DNA of 64,000 nt from Saxidomus purpurata (lineage: Eukaryota; Mollusca; Bivalvia; Venerida; Veneridae), in the NCBI GenBank assembly GCA_022818135.1, contig JAFMSR010000009.1, forward strand, positions 27,842,254 through 27,906,253, read 5' to 3'. Shown piece after piece: positions 35,815-49,965 of the stretch. The translations under genes were made by a program, and so were the position numbers. Numbering within the stretch: the first letter of the stretch is position 1; every line of letters begins with the position of its first letter. The notes under the pieces were generated by a model. It had not been told where the DNA came from. It saw nothing but the letters and a program-made list of their open reading frames with translations, and made no database searches.

Positions 35815-36560
35815 CGCACCATCTCATATCCCCGCGCCGCACTAACTTTGGACAAGGGAATAACTTCATTTATCAAGGTAACGGTGACCTTGGCCTTTGA
35901 CCTACTGAACTCAATATAGGTAGGGTTGTTCTACTACATGTAGGCATAATCAACCTGCATACCAAGTTTGAGCGTCATATGCTCAACTGGTCTCTTTTTA
36001 TTGGCAGTATTGTATATATTTTGTAGGAATGGACTTGACCCCGCCCTGTCCCAACCCACATAGCTTCAGACCCAAGGGTCAGATGTCAATTCTAAAATTG
36101 TTGTGCACTGCCAGGAGGCCATAACAATATTATGACAAGTTTCAAGTTGCTGGTGCAAACAGTGTAGGAGGAGTTAATGACTTGGACAGACCAATTGTAC
36201 TTCTCAATGTCACGGTTACCTTGACCTTTGATCTACTTACCTCATTATAGGTAGGTGTGTTCTACTAGTCATGACCAGCATGCATTCCAAATTTGAGTGT
36301 CACATGCTTAAGTTTTCTCTTTTTATTGCCAGTATTGTGTATATGATGTAGGTGTGGACTTGTCCTCACCCTGTTCGAACCCACAAAGCTTAAGACCTAT
36401 GTGTCAGATGAAAATTCTAAAAGTACGTGCACTGCCAAGAGGCCATAACAATATTGTGACAAAGTTTCAAGTTGCTGATGTTATTAGCTCATGAGAAGTT
36501 AACGGATATGACAGACGGACATACGGACGGACAGAAGGCAAATGTCATCACAAGATTTCG
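35815..36560 (+). repeat. Two-unit diverged tandem repeat, about 333 bp
   Basis: GTAACGGTGACCTTGGCCTTT near 35878 and GTCACGGTTACCTTGACCTTT near 36210 open two similar units, each also carrying GAGGCCATAACAATATT and CAAGTTTCAAGTTGCTG. This is the GTGACCTTGACC class of molluscan interspersed repeat, likely another fragment of a hairpin-ended element. Confidence 0.6.
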
Positions 36561-37185
36561 TCTATTTTGATATTGTGCTGGGATAACTACACGTTGCTAT
36601 GGGTGTGTTATTGTTGTCACTTTGCCAGGCAAATTAAACTTCTGCATTTATAGTGCTCAAATTTAGTTAATTATACATGCATTACTATGTAGTGTACACT
36701 GTATTAGTGCATACAGTACGACACTGTAGTGTGCGCAGTCTTTGTAAACTTTGCATTTTGTACACATTTGTTCAGCTGTTCGTTTACAAATAATACTTTT
36801 AACTTTTCTCTTCCAAAGTCTTCTCAAGTCATTCTGCTTTGCGAACAGTGCAGATCATGATCAGTTTGTACATCATTATCTCCATTCTATAAGTGTTCAC
36901 TAGGCAGCCATTAATGAAAGATAGACAATACTAAGAGCAGTTACAACTGAGCTTTATAAAGTGAATACCATGTACGTGATATACTATTATTGTTGGATTT
37001 TTTTCTGACTGAACATGCAATAGATGATTATCCATAAAGACCAAGAACAAAATATTCTTGATCTGTCAACGTGCAGAAAACAATAAGGAAGTAATGTTTC
37101 AATATCATGTTTAATTAAACTAGACCAAGCACCATTCTTCTCCGTCCTTGAACTAATGTCATTCAGTATGCAGCAGCCAAAACAG
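36561..37185. other. Non-genic stretch
   Basis: Nothing recognised before the 27-bp satellite. Confidence 0.4.
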
Positions 37186-40100
37186 GCCATATATGATAGG
37201 GACAAAACATAGAGCATATATGATAGGGACAAAACGTAGAGCATATATGAGAGGGACAAAACATATGGCATATATGATAGGGACAAAACATAGAGCATAT
37301 ATGAGAGGGACAAAACATAGGGCATATATGATAGGGACAAAACATATGGCATATATGATAGGGACAAAACATAGAGCATATATGAGAGGGACAAAACATG
37401 GGGCATGTATGATAGGGACAAAACATAGAGCATATATGATAGGGACAAAACATGGGGCATATATGATAGGGACAAAACATCTAGGGAATCATTGAGAGGG
37501 ACAAAACATAGGGCATATAGGAGAGGGACAAATCACAGGGCATATATGATAGAGACAAAACATAGAGCATATATGATAGGGACAAAACATAGGGCATATA
37601 GGAGAGGGACAAACCATAGGGCATATATGATAGGTACAAAAGATAGTGCATTTATGATAGGGACAAAACATAGAGCATATAGGATAGGGCCAAAACATAG
37701 AGCATATATGATAGGGACAAAACATAGAGCATATATGATAGGGACAAACATAGAGCATATATAATAGGGCAAAACATAGAGCATATAAAATAGGGCAAAA
37801 CATAGAGCATATATGATAGGGACAAAACATAGAGCATATATGATAGGGACAAAACATAGAGCATATATGATAGGGACAAAACATAGAGCATATACGATAG
37901 GGACAAAACATAGGGCATATAGGAGAGGGACAAAACATAGGGCATATATAATAGGGACAAAACATAGAGCATATATGATAGGGACAAAACATAGGGTATA
38001 TAGGAGAGGGACAAAACATAGGGCATATATGATAGGGACAAAACATAGAGCATATAGGATAGGGACAAAACATAGAGCATATAGGATAGGGACAAAACAT
38101 AGAGCATATAGGATAGGGACAAAACATAGAGCATATAGGATAGGGACAAAACATAGAGCATATATGATAGGGACAAAACATAGAGCATATAGGAGCGGGA
38201 CAAAACATAGGGCATATATGATAGGGACAAAACATATGGCATATATGATAGGGACAAAACATAGAGCATAATTGAGAGGGACAAAACATAGGGCATATAG
38301 GAGAGGGACAAATCACAGGGCATATATGATAGAGACAAAACATAGAGCATATATGATAGGGACAAAACATAGAGCATATAGGAGAGGGACAACACATAGA
38401 GCATATATGATAGGGACAAAACATACAGCATATATGATAGGGACAAAACATAGAGCATATAAAATAGGGCAAAACATAGAGCATATAAAATAGGACAAAA
38501 CATAGAGCATATATGATAGGGACAAAACATAGAGCATATATGATAGAGACAAAACATAGAGCATATATGATAGGGACAAAACATAGAGCATATAGGAGAG
38601 GGACAAAACATAGAGCATATACGATAGGGACAAAACATAGAGCATATATGATAGGGACAAAACATAGAGCATATATAATAGGGCAAAACATAGAGCATAT
38701 ATAATAGGGCAAAACATAGAGCATATATGATAGGGACAAAACATAGAGCATATATGATAGGGACAAAACAAAGAGCATATATGACAGGGACAAAACATAG
38801 AGCATATATGATAGGGGCAAAACATGGGGCATATATGATAGGGACAAAACATAGAGCATATATGATAGAGACAAAACATAGAGCATATATGATAGGGACA
38901 AAACATAGAGCATATATGATAGGGACAAAACATAGAGCATATATGATAGGGACAAAACATAGAGCCTATATGACAGGGACAAAACATAGAGCCTATATAA
39001 TAGGGACAAAACATAGAGCATATATGATAGGGACAAAACATAGAGCCTATATGATAGGGACAAGACATAGAGCCTATATGATAGGGACAGAACATAGAGC
39101 CTATATGATAGGGACAAAACATAGAGCCTATATGATAGGGGCAAAACATAGAGCATATATGATAGGGACAAAACATAGAGCATATATAATGGGGACAAAA
39201 CATAGAGCCTATATCATAGGGACAAAACATAGAGCCTATATGATAGGAACAAAACATAGAGCCTATATGATAAGGACAAAACATAGAGCATATATAATAG
39301 GGCAAACCATAGAGCATATATGATAGGGACAAAACATAGAGCATATATGATAGGGACAAAACATGGGGCATTTATGATAGGGACAAAACATAAGGGCATA
39401 TATGATAGGGACAAAACATGGGGCATATATGATAGGGACAAAACATAGGGCATATATGATAGGGACAAAACATGGGGCATATATGATAGGGACAAAACAT
39501 AGAGCCTATATGATAGGGACAAAACATAGAGCATATATGATAGGGACAAAACATAGAGCATATATAATAGGGCAAAACATAGAGCATATATGATAGGGAC
39601 AAAACATAGAGCATATATGATAGGGACAAAACATGGGGCATATATGATAGGGACAAAACATAGGGCATATATGATAGGGACAAAACATGGGGCATATATG
39701 ATAGGGACAAAACATAGGGCATATATGATAGGGACAAAACATGAGGCATATATGATAGGGACAAAACATAGGGCATATATGATAGGGACAAAACATAGAG
39801 CCTATATGACAGGGACAAAACATAGAGCCTATATAATAGGGACAAAACATAGAGCATATATGATAGGGACAAAACATAGAGCCTATATGATAGGGACAAG
39901 ACATAGAGCCTATATGATAGGGACAGAACATAGAGCCTATATGATAGGGACAAAACATAGAGCCTATATGATAGGGGCAAAACATAGAGCATATATGATA
40001 GGGACAAAACATAGAGCATATATAATGGGGACAAAACATAGAGCCTATATCATAGGGACAAAACATAGAGCCTATATGATAGGAACAAAACATAGAGCCT

Positions 40101-43100
40101 ATATGATAAGGACAAAACATAGAGCATATATAATAGGGCAAACCATAGAGCATATATGATAGGGACAAAACATAGAGCATATATGATAGGGACAAAACAT
40201 GGGGCATTTATGATAGGGACAAAACATAAGGGCATATATGATAGGGACAAAACATGGGGCATATATGATAGGGACAAAACATAGGGCATATATGATAGGG
40301 ACAAAACATGGGGCATATATGATAGGGACAAAACATAGAGCCTATATGATAGGGACAAAACATAGAGCATATATGATAGGGACAAAACATAGAGCATATA
40401 TAATAGGGCAAAACATAGAGCATATATGATAGGGACAAAACATAGAGCATATATGATAGGGACAAAACATGGGGCATATATGATAGGGACAAAACATAGG
40501 GCATATATGATAGGGACAAAACATGGGGCATATATGATAGGGACAAAACATAGGGCATATATGATAGGGACAAAACATGAGGCATATATGATAGGGACAA
40601 AACATAGGGCATATATGTTAGGGACAAACATAGGGCATATATGATAGGAACAAAACATAGAGCATATATGATAGGGACAAAACATAGAGCATATATGATA
40701 GGGGCAAAACATGGGGCATATATGATAGGGACAAAACATAGGGCATATATGATAGGGACAAAACATGGGGCATATATGATAGGACAAAACATAGAGCATA
40801 TATGATAGGGACAAAACATAGAGCATATATGATAGGGACAAAACATAGGGCATATAGAAGAGGGACAAAACATAGAGCATATATGATAGGGACAAAACAT
40901 AGGGCATATATGATAGGGACAAAACATGGGGCATATATGACAGGACAAAACATAAAGCATATATGATAGGGACAAAATATAGGGCATATATGATAGGGAC
41001 AAAACATAGAGCATATATGATAGGGACAAAACATACAGCATATAGGAGAGGGCCAAACATAGAGCATATATGATAGGGACAAAACATAGAGCATATATGA
41101 TAGGGACAAAACATAGAGCATATAGGAGCGGGACAAAACATAGGGCATATATGATAGGGACAAAACATATGGCATATATGATAGGGACAAAACATAGAGC
41201 ATAATTGAGAGGGACAAAACATAGGGCATATAGGAGAGGGACAAATCACAGGGCATATATGATAGAGACAAAACATAGAGCATATATGATAGGGACAAAA
41301 CATAGAGCATATAGGAGAGGGACAACACATAGAGCATATATGATAGGGACAAAACATACAGCATATATGATAGGGACAAAACATAGAGCATATAAAATAG
41401 GGCAAAACATAGAGCATATAAAATAGGACAAAACATAGAGCATATATGATAGGGACAAAACATAGAGCCTATATGATAGGGACAAAACATAGAGCCTATA
41501 TGATAGGGACAAAACATAGAGCCTATAGGAGAGGGACAAAACATAGAGCATATACGATAGGGACAAAACATAGAGCATATATGATAGGGACAAAACATAG
41601 AGCCTATATGATAGGGACAAGACATAGAGCCTATATGATAGGGACAGAACATAGAGCCTATATGATAGGGACAAAACATAGAGCCTATATGATAGGGGCA
41701 AAACATAGAGCATATATGATAGGGACAAAACATAGAGCATATATAATGGGGACAAAACATAGAGCCTATATCATAGGGACAAAACATAGAGCCTATATGA
41801 TAGGAACAAAACATAGAGCCTATATGATAGGGACAAAACATAGAGCATATATAATAGGGCAAAACATAGAGCATATATGATAGGGACAAAACATAGAGCA
41901 TATATGATAGGGACAAAACATGGGGCATTTATGATAGGGACAAAACATAAGGGCATATATGATAGGGACAAAACATGGGGCATATATGATAGGGACAAAA
42001 CATAGGGCATATATGATAGGGACAAAACATGGGGCATATATGATAGGGACAAAACATAGAGCCTATATGATAGGGACAAAACATAGAGCATATATGATAG
42101 GGACAAAACATAGAGCATATATAATAGGGCAAAACATAGAGCATATATGATAGGGACAAAACATAGAGCCTATATGATAGGGACAAAACATGGGGCATAT
42201 ATGATAGGGACAAAACATGGGGCATATATGATAGGGACAAAACATGGGGCATATATGATAGGGACAAAACATAGGGCATATATGATAGGGACAAAACATG
42301 AGGCATATATGATAGGGACAAAACATAGGGCATATATGTTAGGGACAAACATAGGGCATATATGATAGGAACAAAACATAGAGCATATGTGATAGGGACA
42401 AAACATAGAGCATATATGATAGGGGCAAAACATGGGGCATATATGATAGGGACAAAACATAGGGCATATATGATAGGGACAAAACATGGGGCATATATGA
42501 TAGGACAAAACATAGAGCATATATGATAGGGACAAAACATAGGGCATATATGATAGGGACAAAACATAGGGCATATAGAAGAGGGACAAAACATAGAGCA
42601 TATATGATAGGGACAAAATATAGGGCATATATGATAGGGACAAAACATGGGGCATATATGATAGGACAAAACATAAAGCATATATGATAGGGACAAAATA
42701 TAGGGCATATATGATAGGGACAAAACATAGAGCATATATGATAGGGACAAAACATACAGCATATAGGAGAGGGCCAAACATAGAGCATATATGATAGGGA
42801 TAAAACATAGGGCATATATGATAGGGACAAAATATAGAGCATATATGATAGGGACAAAACATAGGGCATATATGATAGGGACAAAACATAGAGCCTATAT
42901 GATAGGGACAAAACACAGGGCATATAGGAGAGGGACAAAACATATGGCATATATGATAGGGACAAAACATAGGGCGTATATGATACGGACAAAACATAGG
43001 GCTTATATGATACGGACAAAACATTGGGCATATATGATAGGGACAAAACATGGGGCATATATGATAGGGACAAAACATAGGGCATATATGATAGGGACAA

Positions 43101-43702
43101 AACATGAGGCATATATGATAGGGACAAAACATAGAGCATATATGATAGGGACAAAACATGGGGCATGTATGACAGAACAAAACATAGAGCATATATAATA
43201 GGGACCAAACATAGAGCATATATGATAGGGGCAATACATAGAGCATATATAATAGGGACAAAATATGGGGCATATATGATACGGACAAAACATGGGGCAT
43301 ATATGATAGGGACAAAACATAGGGCATATATGATAGGGACAAATAATAGAGCATATATGATAGGGACAAAACATAGGGCATATATGATAGGGACAAAACA
43401 TGGGGCATATATGATAGGGACAAAACATAGGGCATATATGATAGGGACAAAACATAGAGCATATATGATAGGGACAAAACATAGGGCATATAGGAGAGGG
43501 ACAAAACATAGACAGTGCATATAAGTTAGGGACAAAGCTAAGGGGATATAGGAAGAGACAAAACGTAGGGCATACGGGATATAGGGAGAAAACATGGGGC
43601 ATATAAGAAGGGAAAAAACATAGGTCACATAGGATAGGAACAAAACATAGAGCATATATGATATGGACAAAACATAGGGCATATAGGAAGGGACAAAACA
43701 TT
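37186..43702 (+). repeat. 27-bp satellite array, 6.5 kb, about 240 copies
   Basis: The unit is ATGATAGGGACAAAACATAG followed by AGCATAT. Variants include GGGCATAT, GAGCCTAT, ATGGGGCAT, GGAGAGGGAC and shortened units (ATAATAGGGCAAAAC). The period is nine codons: the plus strand reads MIGTKHRAY and the minus strand has no stop in most phases (up to 569 codons), for example SLSYMLYVL. Occasional 25- or 26-bp units shift the frame. Blocks are duplicated at higher order: 38272-38493 matches 41205-41426 (offset 2933), and 40208-41056 closely matches 41929-42777 (offset 1721). There are no introns, start context or flanking coding sequence, so it is treated as satellite DNA. Confidence 0.92.
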
Positions 43703-45725
43703 ATGGTAACAAGGGTAGCAGAACCGCAATATTTATTTATTTTGGTGTTTTTGATCGTTCGCAATCACAATAACAAGTGATGTTTTGCACAGCAAGGCTT
43801 GACCCCTTAGTCTTTCCTCTTGCCATGATCATCACGAGCTTTTTCATCAGATACGGTATTCAGCCGTCCAGTTAGGATACATACAGACTCCCCAGAGATG
43901 CTTTAGTGAAATAGCTTCTCAAGAATTGACACCTAGATCTCATATATATATATAATATTTATGTGTGTACATATCTCCGTTAAGAGTATTGACAAAAGTG
44001 TATGCTCCAATCGTCAGTTTCGGTCGGTTCATAAAACATCAGTGTTTTACTTCATATGTGTCTAGACACTTGTTAATACATAAATCACTTTCCAGACTGC
44101 CGATATAGTTTTCAACGATGATCTTATATACCTCGTCAAAACACGACCTTGGCTTGGTCGTAGCTGTGGCTACAGCATGTAAAATTTCCTAAACTTTGGT
44201 TCCTAATTAAATTTGAGAGCGTCCAGAAATTCCCCGTCGATGGCAGTGTCATCCAATGAGTGTTCGTCTTACTGAAAAGCGCTCGTCTAATCGAAAGTCA
44301 CAAGTATTTTGTCTGAATTCTTTCAAATTAGGTGAGCTATTTTGCCTGTAATAGACAGAGCTCTTCAGTCATATCATTAGGTGACCCGGTCAGCGTGATA
44401 TAGAGCGTTTAGGCTTTTATCTTGCGATATGCATGTACATTGTGTATTCTGCTGTGCTAGTTCTGAGCACCTAAAAGTGGTAGAAAATGAAAAGAAAGAG
44501 TTTCTTAAATAAATATTTTAATGGACAGGGTTCCGACCTATGTTGCACACAAGACAGCCATAAGGTAATTACAATGGACGATCATATTTTTTGGGTCGTC
44601 GAAGAGATCCAGGGGGTCTTTTCGTAAAAGAGCTAGGGTCTGGTACCCGGATTACCGTGTATCTGCATCTGTCTCTTCAACTTGCGCCTGTCAGGGGTCT
44701 TTGCAATTTCACCTGAGAAGAAATCCTAGGGTCGGCAGGGACTATAAAAATAACAAAAAAGGTAGCGAAAAAGGAAATAAAACAGCCGAGTGTGGCCAGG
44801 GAATATCCTAAAGTCATTTATTATACGAGCATGCACTCCGGAAGCCATTAAAAAGCACGACAAGATTGCACATGACAAGTCAAAATACGAACTAATGTCC
44901 TGATTTAAAGCAGCTCCCCCGCCCCCAGATTTTGGTGAAAAACAAACTTCTTTGAATTGTCTAAAATTAACATATTTTATAATGAATCATCAATTAAAAA
45001 AGCTCCGGTATATTTCCTGTAAAATATTTCTCTCTTTTTGAAATTATACGCCCATCAAATTATAAAGCGTCGGAAGCACAGTCACGTGAAGTTTTGAGGG
45101 ATCCAAGCTTCATCTGACTTTGTGGTTGAAAAACCAGTATATTAACCATAGCCTATACAACGGTGCCGTCAAACCAAAATCGACCACATTTTCAAAAGAT
45201 TTTCTCTTAGTCAAGAAATTGTAGTGTTGGTATCATCAATTGTAGTCATTGCTTTTCCAGTTTTGCTCATATTACAAAAAAACTAGGAAGCCGTCCCGAA
45301 AGGCAAAAATAAAATTGGCAATGACTTGTATAAGACACCCGCGACTTACATTTCTCTCGTTCTAATTGTTCCATTTTCATTATTTATTTTTTATTTTTTT
45401 TTTTGGTGCGTGGCAATATTTCGTTGTGTTGCGCAACATTACGAAAGTAGGAAATGACATCGTAAATGAGTTACCGTCATAATTATCGTCATTAAAGGCA
45501 AACAACAATACCCTTCCCTTCTTTAGCCAGCGGACACATCGCCCAGACATCTACAAAAGCTGTCCTCGTCAAGTGTCAAAGCCTCTGTAATCTGGAAGAA
45601 CAGGCCTGTGTTGTTTTTGCCCACTTGCGTGACATAAGATATTAAGAAGTTCGGCTGATTACATAGTACATAAAATGATACGACATACTGACAGGTCATG
45701 ACTCTCAACTTATTCTCTTCTGCAG
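43703..45725. other. Mostly non-genic stretch
   Basis: No gene recognised. A minus-strand frame at 45523-45708 has moderately coding-like composition in its last part (GLFFQITEALTLDEDSFC) but no recognisable domain or clear splice acceptor. Confidence 0.35.
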
Positions 45726-46034
45726 ATTAAAAGCCTGTTCGGTACGCCGGTATCCGTGATTAAAAGCCTGTTTAGTACGCCGGTATCCGTGATTAAAAGC
45801 CTGTTTAGTACGCCGGTATCCGTGATTAAAAGCCTGTTCAGTACGCCGGTACCCGTGATTAAAAGCCTGTTTAGTACGCCGGTAACCATGTTTGCTCGAT
45901 CAAGACATTGTCTGCAGTTAGGAGCAGAAAACAGCGGTGGATTTACGTCAAACGAAAAAGTGACGTTAGAACCATTTCATTCTAGTTATCAGAGTCCCAG
46001 ACACGTGACAGAGAAGAATTTTAGTTTTGTTTGA
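45726..46034 (+). CDS. Possible terminal exon with 11-residue repeats, unrecognised
   Basis: A strong splice acceptor (TTATTCTCTTCTGCAG, ending at 45725) opens a 102-codon frame in phase 0 that ends at TGA 46032-46034. The first part is five in-frame copies of a 33-bp repeat encoding IKSLFSTPVSV. The rest (TMFARSRHCLQLGAENSGGF and about 35 more residues) is non-repetitive and of balanced composition. Only this phase is open. No upstream exon was identified. It may be a real 3' exon or a minisatellite that happens to be open. Confidence 0.33.
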   Translation: MKSLFGTPVSVIKSLFSTPVSVIKSLFSTPVSVIKSLFSTPVPVIKSLFSTPVTMFARSRHCLQLGAENSGGFTSNEKVTLEPFHSSYQSPRHVTEKNFSFV

Positions 46035-46439
46035 CCAAACATTGATGTTTTTTTTTTTATTCTATGGATCTTGGACTGTAATGGCTCCACCAGTAGTTTG
46101 GGTTAACTTTTAACCTGCTTTTGAAGTTTTTCAGCATTTTTATGACTTTGTTTTATGAAACACGGCCATTTTAGAAAGATTGAATCACACATGAGCGTCA
46201 ATTTGGTAGGTAGTAGGTAGTTGGTAGTTGGATATTCGAATAACCAACTACCTACTAGTTGGTAGTTGGTTATTAGTAATTCCAAACTACATAATATTTG
46301 CTATGTATATTATTGGCAATAAGTTATGTTTAAACTATAAACTATATAACAGCTGGTAGTTGGTAACTCAATACACTATCACCAGAATGGAATGTTCAAA
46401 CACACAATACCCCTTCCTTAACACAGAATAAAGCAGGGG

Positions 46440-48950
46440 ACCTAGTTGGTTATTCGTGTGAATCTCCAACTACCAACCAGAAGGTAGTTGGTAATTCGAA
46501 CTTTGAATGTATACCTCTCAAAAAAGAAAGTATTTTTCCGGAAGAAATCTAACTGATATATAACAAAATAGATGTGTTCTACAACATGGTAACACCCCCT
46601 TCTCCCTACGTCCACCAGGGGACTCAGTTGGTTATTCGCGTGAATCCCCAACTACCAACCAGAAGGTAGTTGGTAATTCGAACTTTGCATGTTTTCCCGT
46701 CAAAATAGAAAGTATTTTTCCGGAAGAAATGTAACGGATATATAACAATATACATGTGTTCTACAACATGGCAACACCCCCTTTTCCCTGTGTGCACTAG
46801 GGCACTCAGTTGGTTGTTCACGTGAATCCCCAACTACCAACCAGAAGGTAGTTGGTAATTCGAGCTTTGCATGTATTCTTCTCAAAAAAGAAAGTATTTT
46901 TCCTGAATAAATGTAACTGATATATAACAAGATAGATGTGTTCTACAACATGGTAACACCCCCTTCTCCCTACATCCACCAGGGGACTCAGTTGGTTATT
47001 CGCGTGAATCCCCAACTACCAACCAGAAGGTAGTTGGTAATTCGAACTTCGCATGTTTTCCCGTCAAAATAGAAAGTATTTTTCCGGAATAAATGTTACG
47101 GATATATAACAAGATAGATGTGTTCTACAACATGGTAACACCCCCTTCTCCCTACATCCGCCAGGGGACTCAGTTGGTTATTCGCGTGAATCCCCAACTA
47201 CCAACCAGAAGGTAGTTGGTAATTCGAACTTTGCATGTATTCCTCTCAAAAAAGAAAGTATTTTTCGGAAGAAATCTAACTGATATATAACAAGATAGAT
47301 GTGTTCTACAACATGGCAACACCCCCTTCTCTCTACATCCACCAGGGGACTCAGTTGGTTATTCGGGTGAATCCCAAACTACCAACCAGAATGTAGTTGG
47401 TAATTCGAAATTTGCATGTTTTCCTCTCAAAAAAGAAAGTATTTTTCCGGAAGAAATGTAACGGAAATATAAAAAGATAGATGTGTTCTACAACATGGTA
47501 ACACCCCCTTCTCCCTACATCCACCAGGGGACTCAGTTGGTTATTCGCGTGAATCCCCAACTACCAACCAGAGGGTAGTTGGTAATTCGAACATCGTATG
47601 TTTTCCCGCTAAAATAGAAAGTAATTTCCGGAATAAATTTTACGGATATATAACAATATACATGTGTTCTACAACATGGTAACACCCCCTTCTCTCTACA
47701 TCCACCAGGGGACTCAGTTGGTTATTCGGGTGAATCCCCAACTACCAACCAGAAGGTAGTTGGTAATTCGAACTTTGCATGTATTCCTCTCAAAATAGAA
47801 AGTATTTTTCTGGAATAAATGTAACGGAAATATAACAAGATAGATGTGTTCTACAACATGGTAACACCCCCTTCTCTCTACATCCACCAGGTGACTCAGT
47901 TGGTTATTCGCGTGAATCCCCAACTACCAACCAGAAGGTAGTTGGTAATTCGAACTTTGCATGTTTTCCCGTCAAAAAAGGAAGTATTTTTCCGGAATAA
48001 ATTTTACGGATATATAACAAGATAGATGTGTTCTACAACATGGTAACCCCCCCCTTCTCTCTACGTCCACCATGAGACTCAGTTGGTTATTCGCGTGAAT
48101 CCCCAACTACCAACCAGAAGGTAGTTTGTAATTCGAACTTTGCATGCATTCCTCTAAAAAAAGTAAGTATTTTTCCGAACTAAATGTAACTGATATATAA
48201 CAAGATAGATGTATTCAACAATATGGAAACATCCTATTCTCTCTACATCCATCAGGGGACTCAGTTGGTTATTCGCGCGAATCCCAAACTACCAACCAGA
48301 AGGTAGTTGGTAATTCGAACTTTGTATGTTTTCCCGTTAAAAAAGAAAGTATTTTTCCGAAAGATATCTAACATAGATGTGTTCTACAACATGGCAACAC
48401 CCCCTTCTCAAAAAAGAAAGTATTTTTCCGGAATAAATGTAACGGAAATATAACAAGATAGATGTGTTCTACAACATGGTAACACCCCCTTCTCTCTACA
48501 TCCATCAGGGGACTCAGTTGGTTATTCGCGTGAATCCCCAACTACCAACCAGAAGGTAGTTGGTAATTGGAACTTTGCATGTATTCCTCTCAAAACAGAA
48601 AGTATTTATCCGGAAAATTTCTTTTTACGGATATATAACAAGATAGATGTGTTCTACAACATGGTAACACCCCCCCCCCTTCTCTCTACGTCCACCAAGG
48701 GACTCAGTTGGTTATTCGCGTGAATCCCCAACTACCTACGAGAAGGTAGTTGGTAATTCGGATTTTGAATGTATTTCAAGGAAAACAGATAGCTTTTTTC
48801 AATAATAACTGTAACTGATCTATAACCAGATAAATGTATTCAACATCATGGTAACACCTCCTTTTTCCTACTTCCACCAGGGTACTCAGTTGGTTATTCG
48901 CGTGAATCCCCAACTACCTACCAGAAGGTAGTAGGTTATTCGAACTTTGC
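46440..48950 (-). repeat. Foldback left arm, about 14 units of about 182 bp
   Basis: Each unit includes GTTCTACAACATGGTAACAC, CACCAGGGGACTCAGTTGG, TATTCGCGTGAATCCCCAAC and AACCAGAAGGTAGTTGGTAA. The unit near 48380 is truncated and the innermost units are the most diverged. Confidence 0.9.
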
Positions 48951-49965
48951 ATGTAATAAGATACTTGTTAATCATTTAAAAACAACGGATTACTGCTGAG
49001 ATATATCATTCATTTTCGAAATAGTGATTATATATGTATCAAATAATTACAACACACTGATATTCGTATTTTTTCGTACAGGGATTAAAGCAGACATGCT
49101 TTACGTGTGTAAAGTATTTACGAGTGCGTTTGATAATATGCAGTACAGCTACATGAGAGAAACAGGGCTGGCAAGCCAAGACTGGGTTTATTGTAAAATG
49201 GTTGTTGTTGTTGTTGTTGTTGTTATTGTTGTATTGAATTGGAACTAGCGGAACAAAATATTTTTGACTTTTGTTCTTTTCCACGATGTCGTCGGTTAAA
49301 TTCATGCTACATCAACTTAAAAATGGCCTGTGTTACTACTTAATTTCTCATAATCAAGACATACTGTGAACACCGTGATAGATGGTTCTTGTATAAATAT
49401 AACAGCTGTCCTTTTATTGTAATCCAGTAAATGTAATGTTTGATTTCCAAACAAATATTAACGCACGTCATTTTTTCTGACGTAAAAGTACATAATTACA
49501 AATATTACTTGGAATTAAATGTACATCCAGTTGTTAGTGATAGTAACGTAGTTGAAACATATAGAACATTTGATTTTAACAAGATATGAAATAATGGTAG
49601 TGAACATTGAAGCCCTTTCATTTCCTTTTCGTGTTGGTACCTTTATATTCATTCACAGGAAAAGGTTAGTACATGGGAAGTACTAAATGTACACGGACTA
49701 GCACTGGACAATCCTAGATCTTAGTCAGACAGACTTCTTTAAAATTCGCAGCACTTTGTGCTCAAATTCCTAAAAAAGCTCGGCGCTATATAGGTGAAAT
49801 TTGTACTTGATAACGTACTGCGTATTTGAATCATGATTATTGCTCGTGCTGCATGCTCTTTAAAGATGATGCAAATGACAGTAAAACATTTATCTGGTAA
49901 TATATCCGCTATAGTAATTACTGAAAAAAAACTTTCTGTTTTCAGTAAAAAAAACATTCAAAATC
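48951..49965. other. Unique centre of the foldback element
   Basis: About 1 kb of single-copy sequence with a GTT microsatellite at 49201-49232. Frames at 49024-49248 (plus) and 49739-49957 (minus) have no transposase features. The centre therefore supplies no mobility protein. Confidence 0.6.

Noticed and set aside
37489..43682. Long minus-strand frames (up to 569 codons) rich in Ser, Leu, Tyr and Met
   Set aside because: By-products of the 27-bp satellite; several phases are open at once and there is no unique coding sequence or splice structure.
34880..46034. Joining the exon at 34880 directly to the exon at 45726 as one gene
   Set aside because: The first ends in phase 1 and the second is open only in phase 0; a direct join creates a stop at once.
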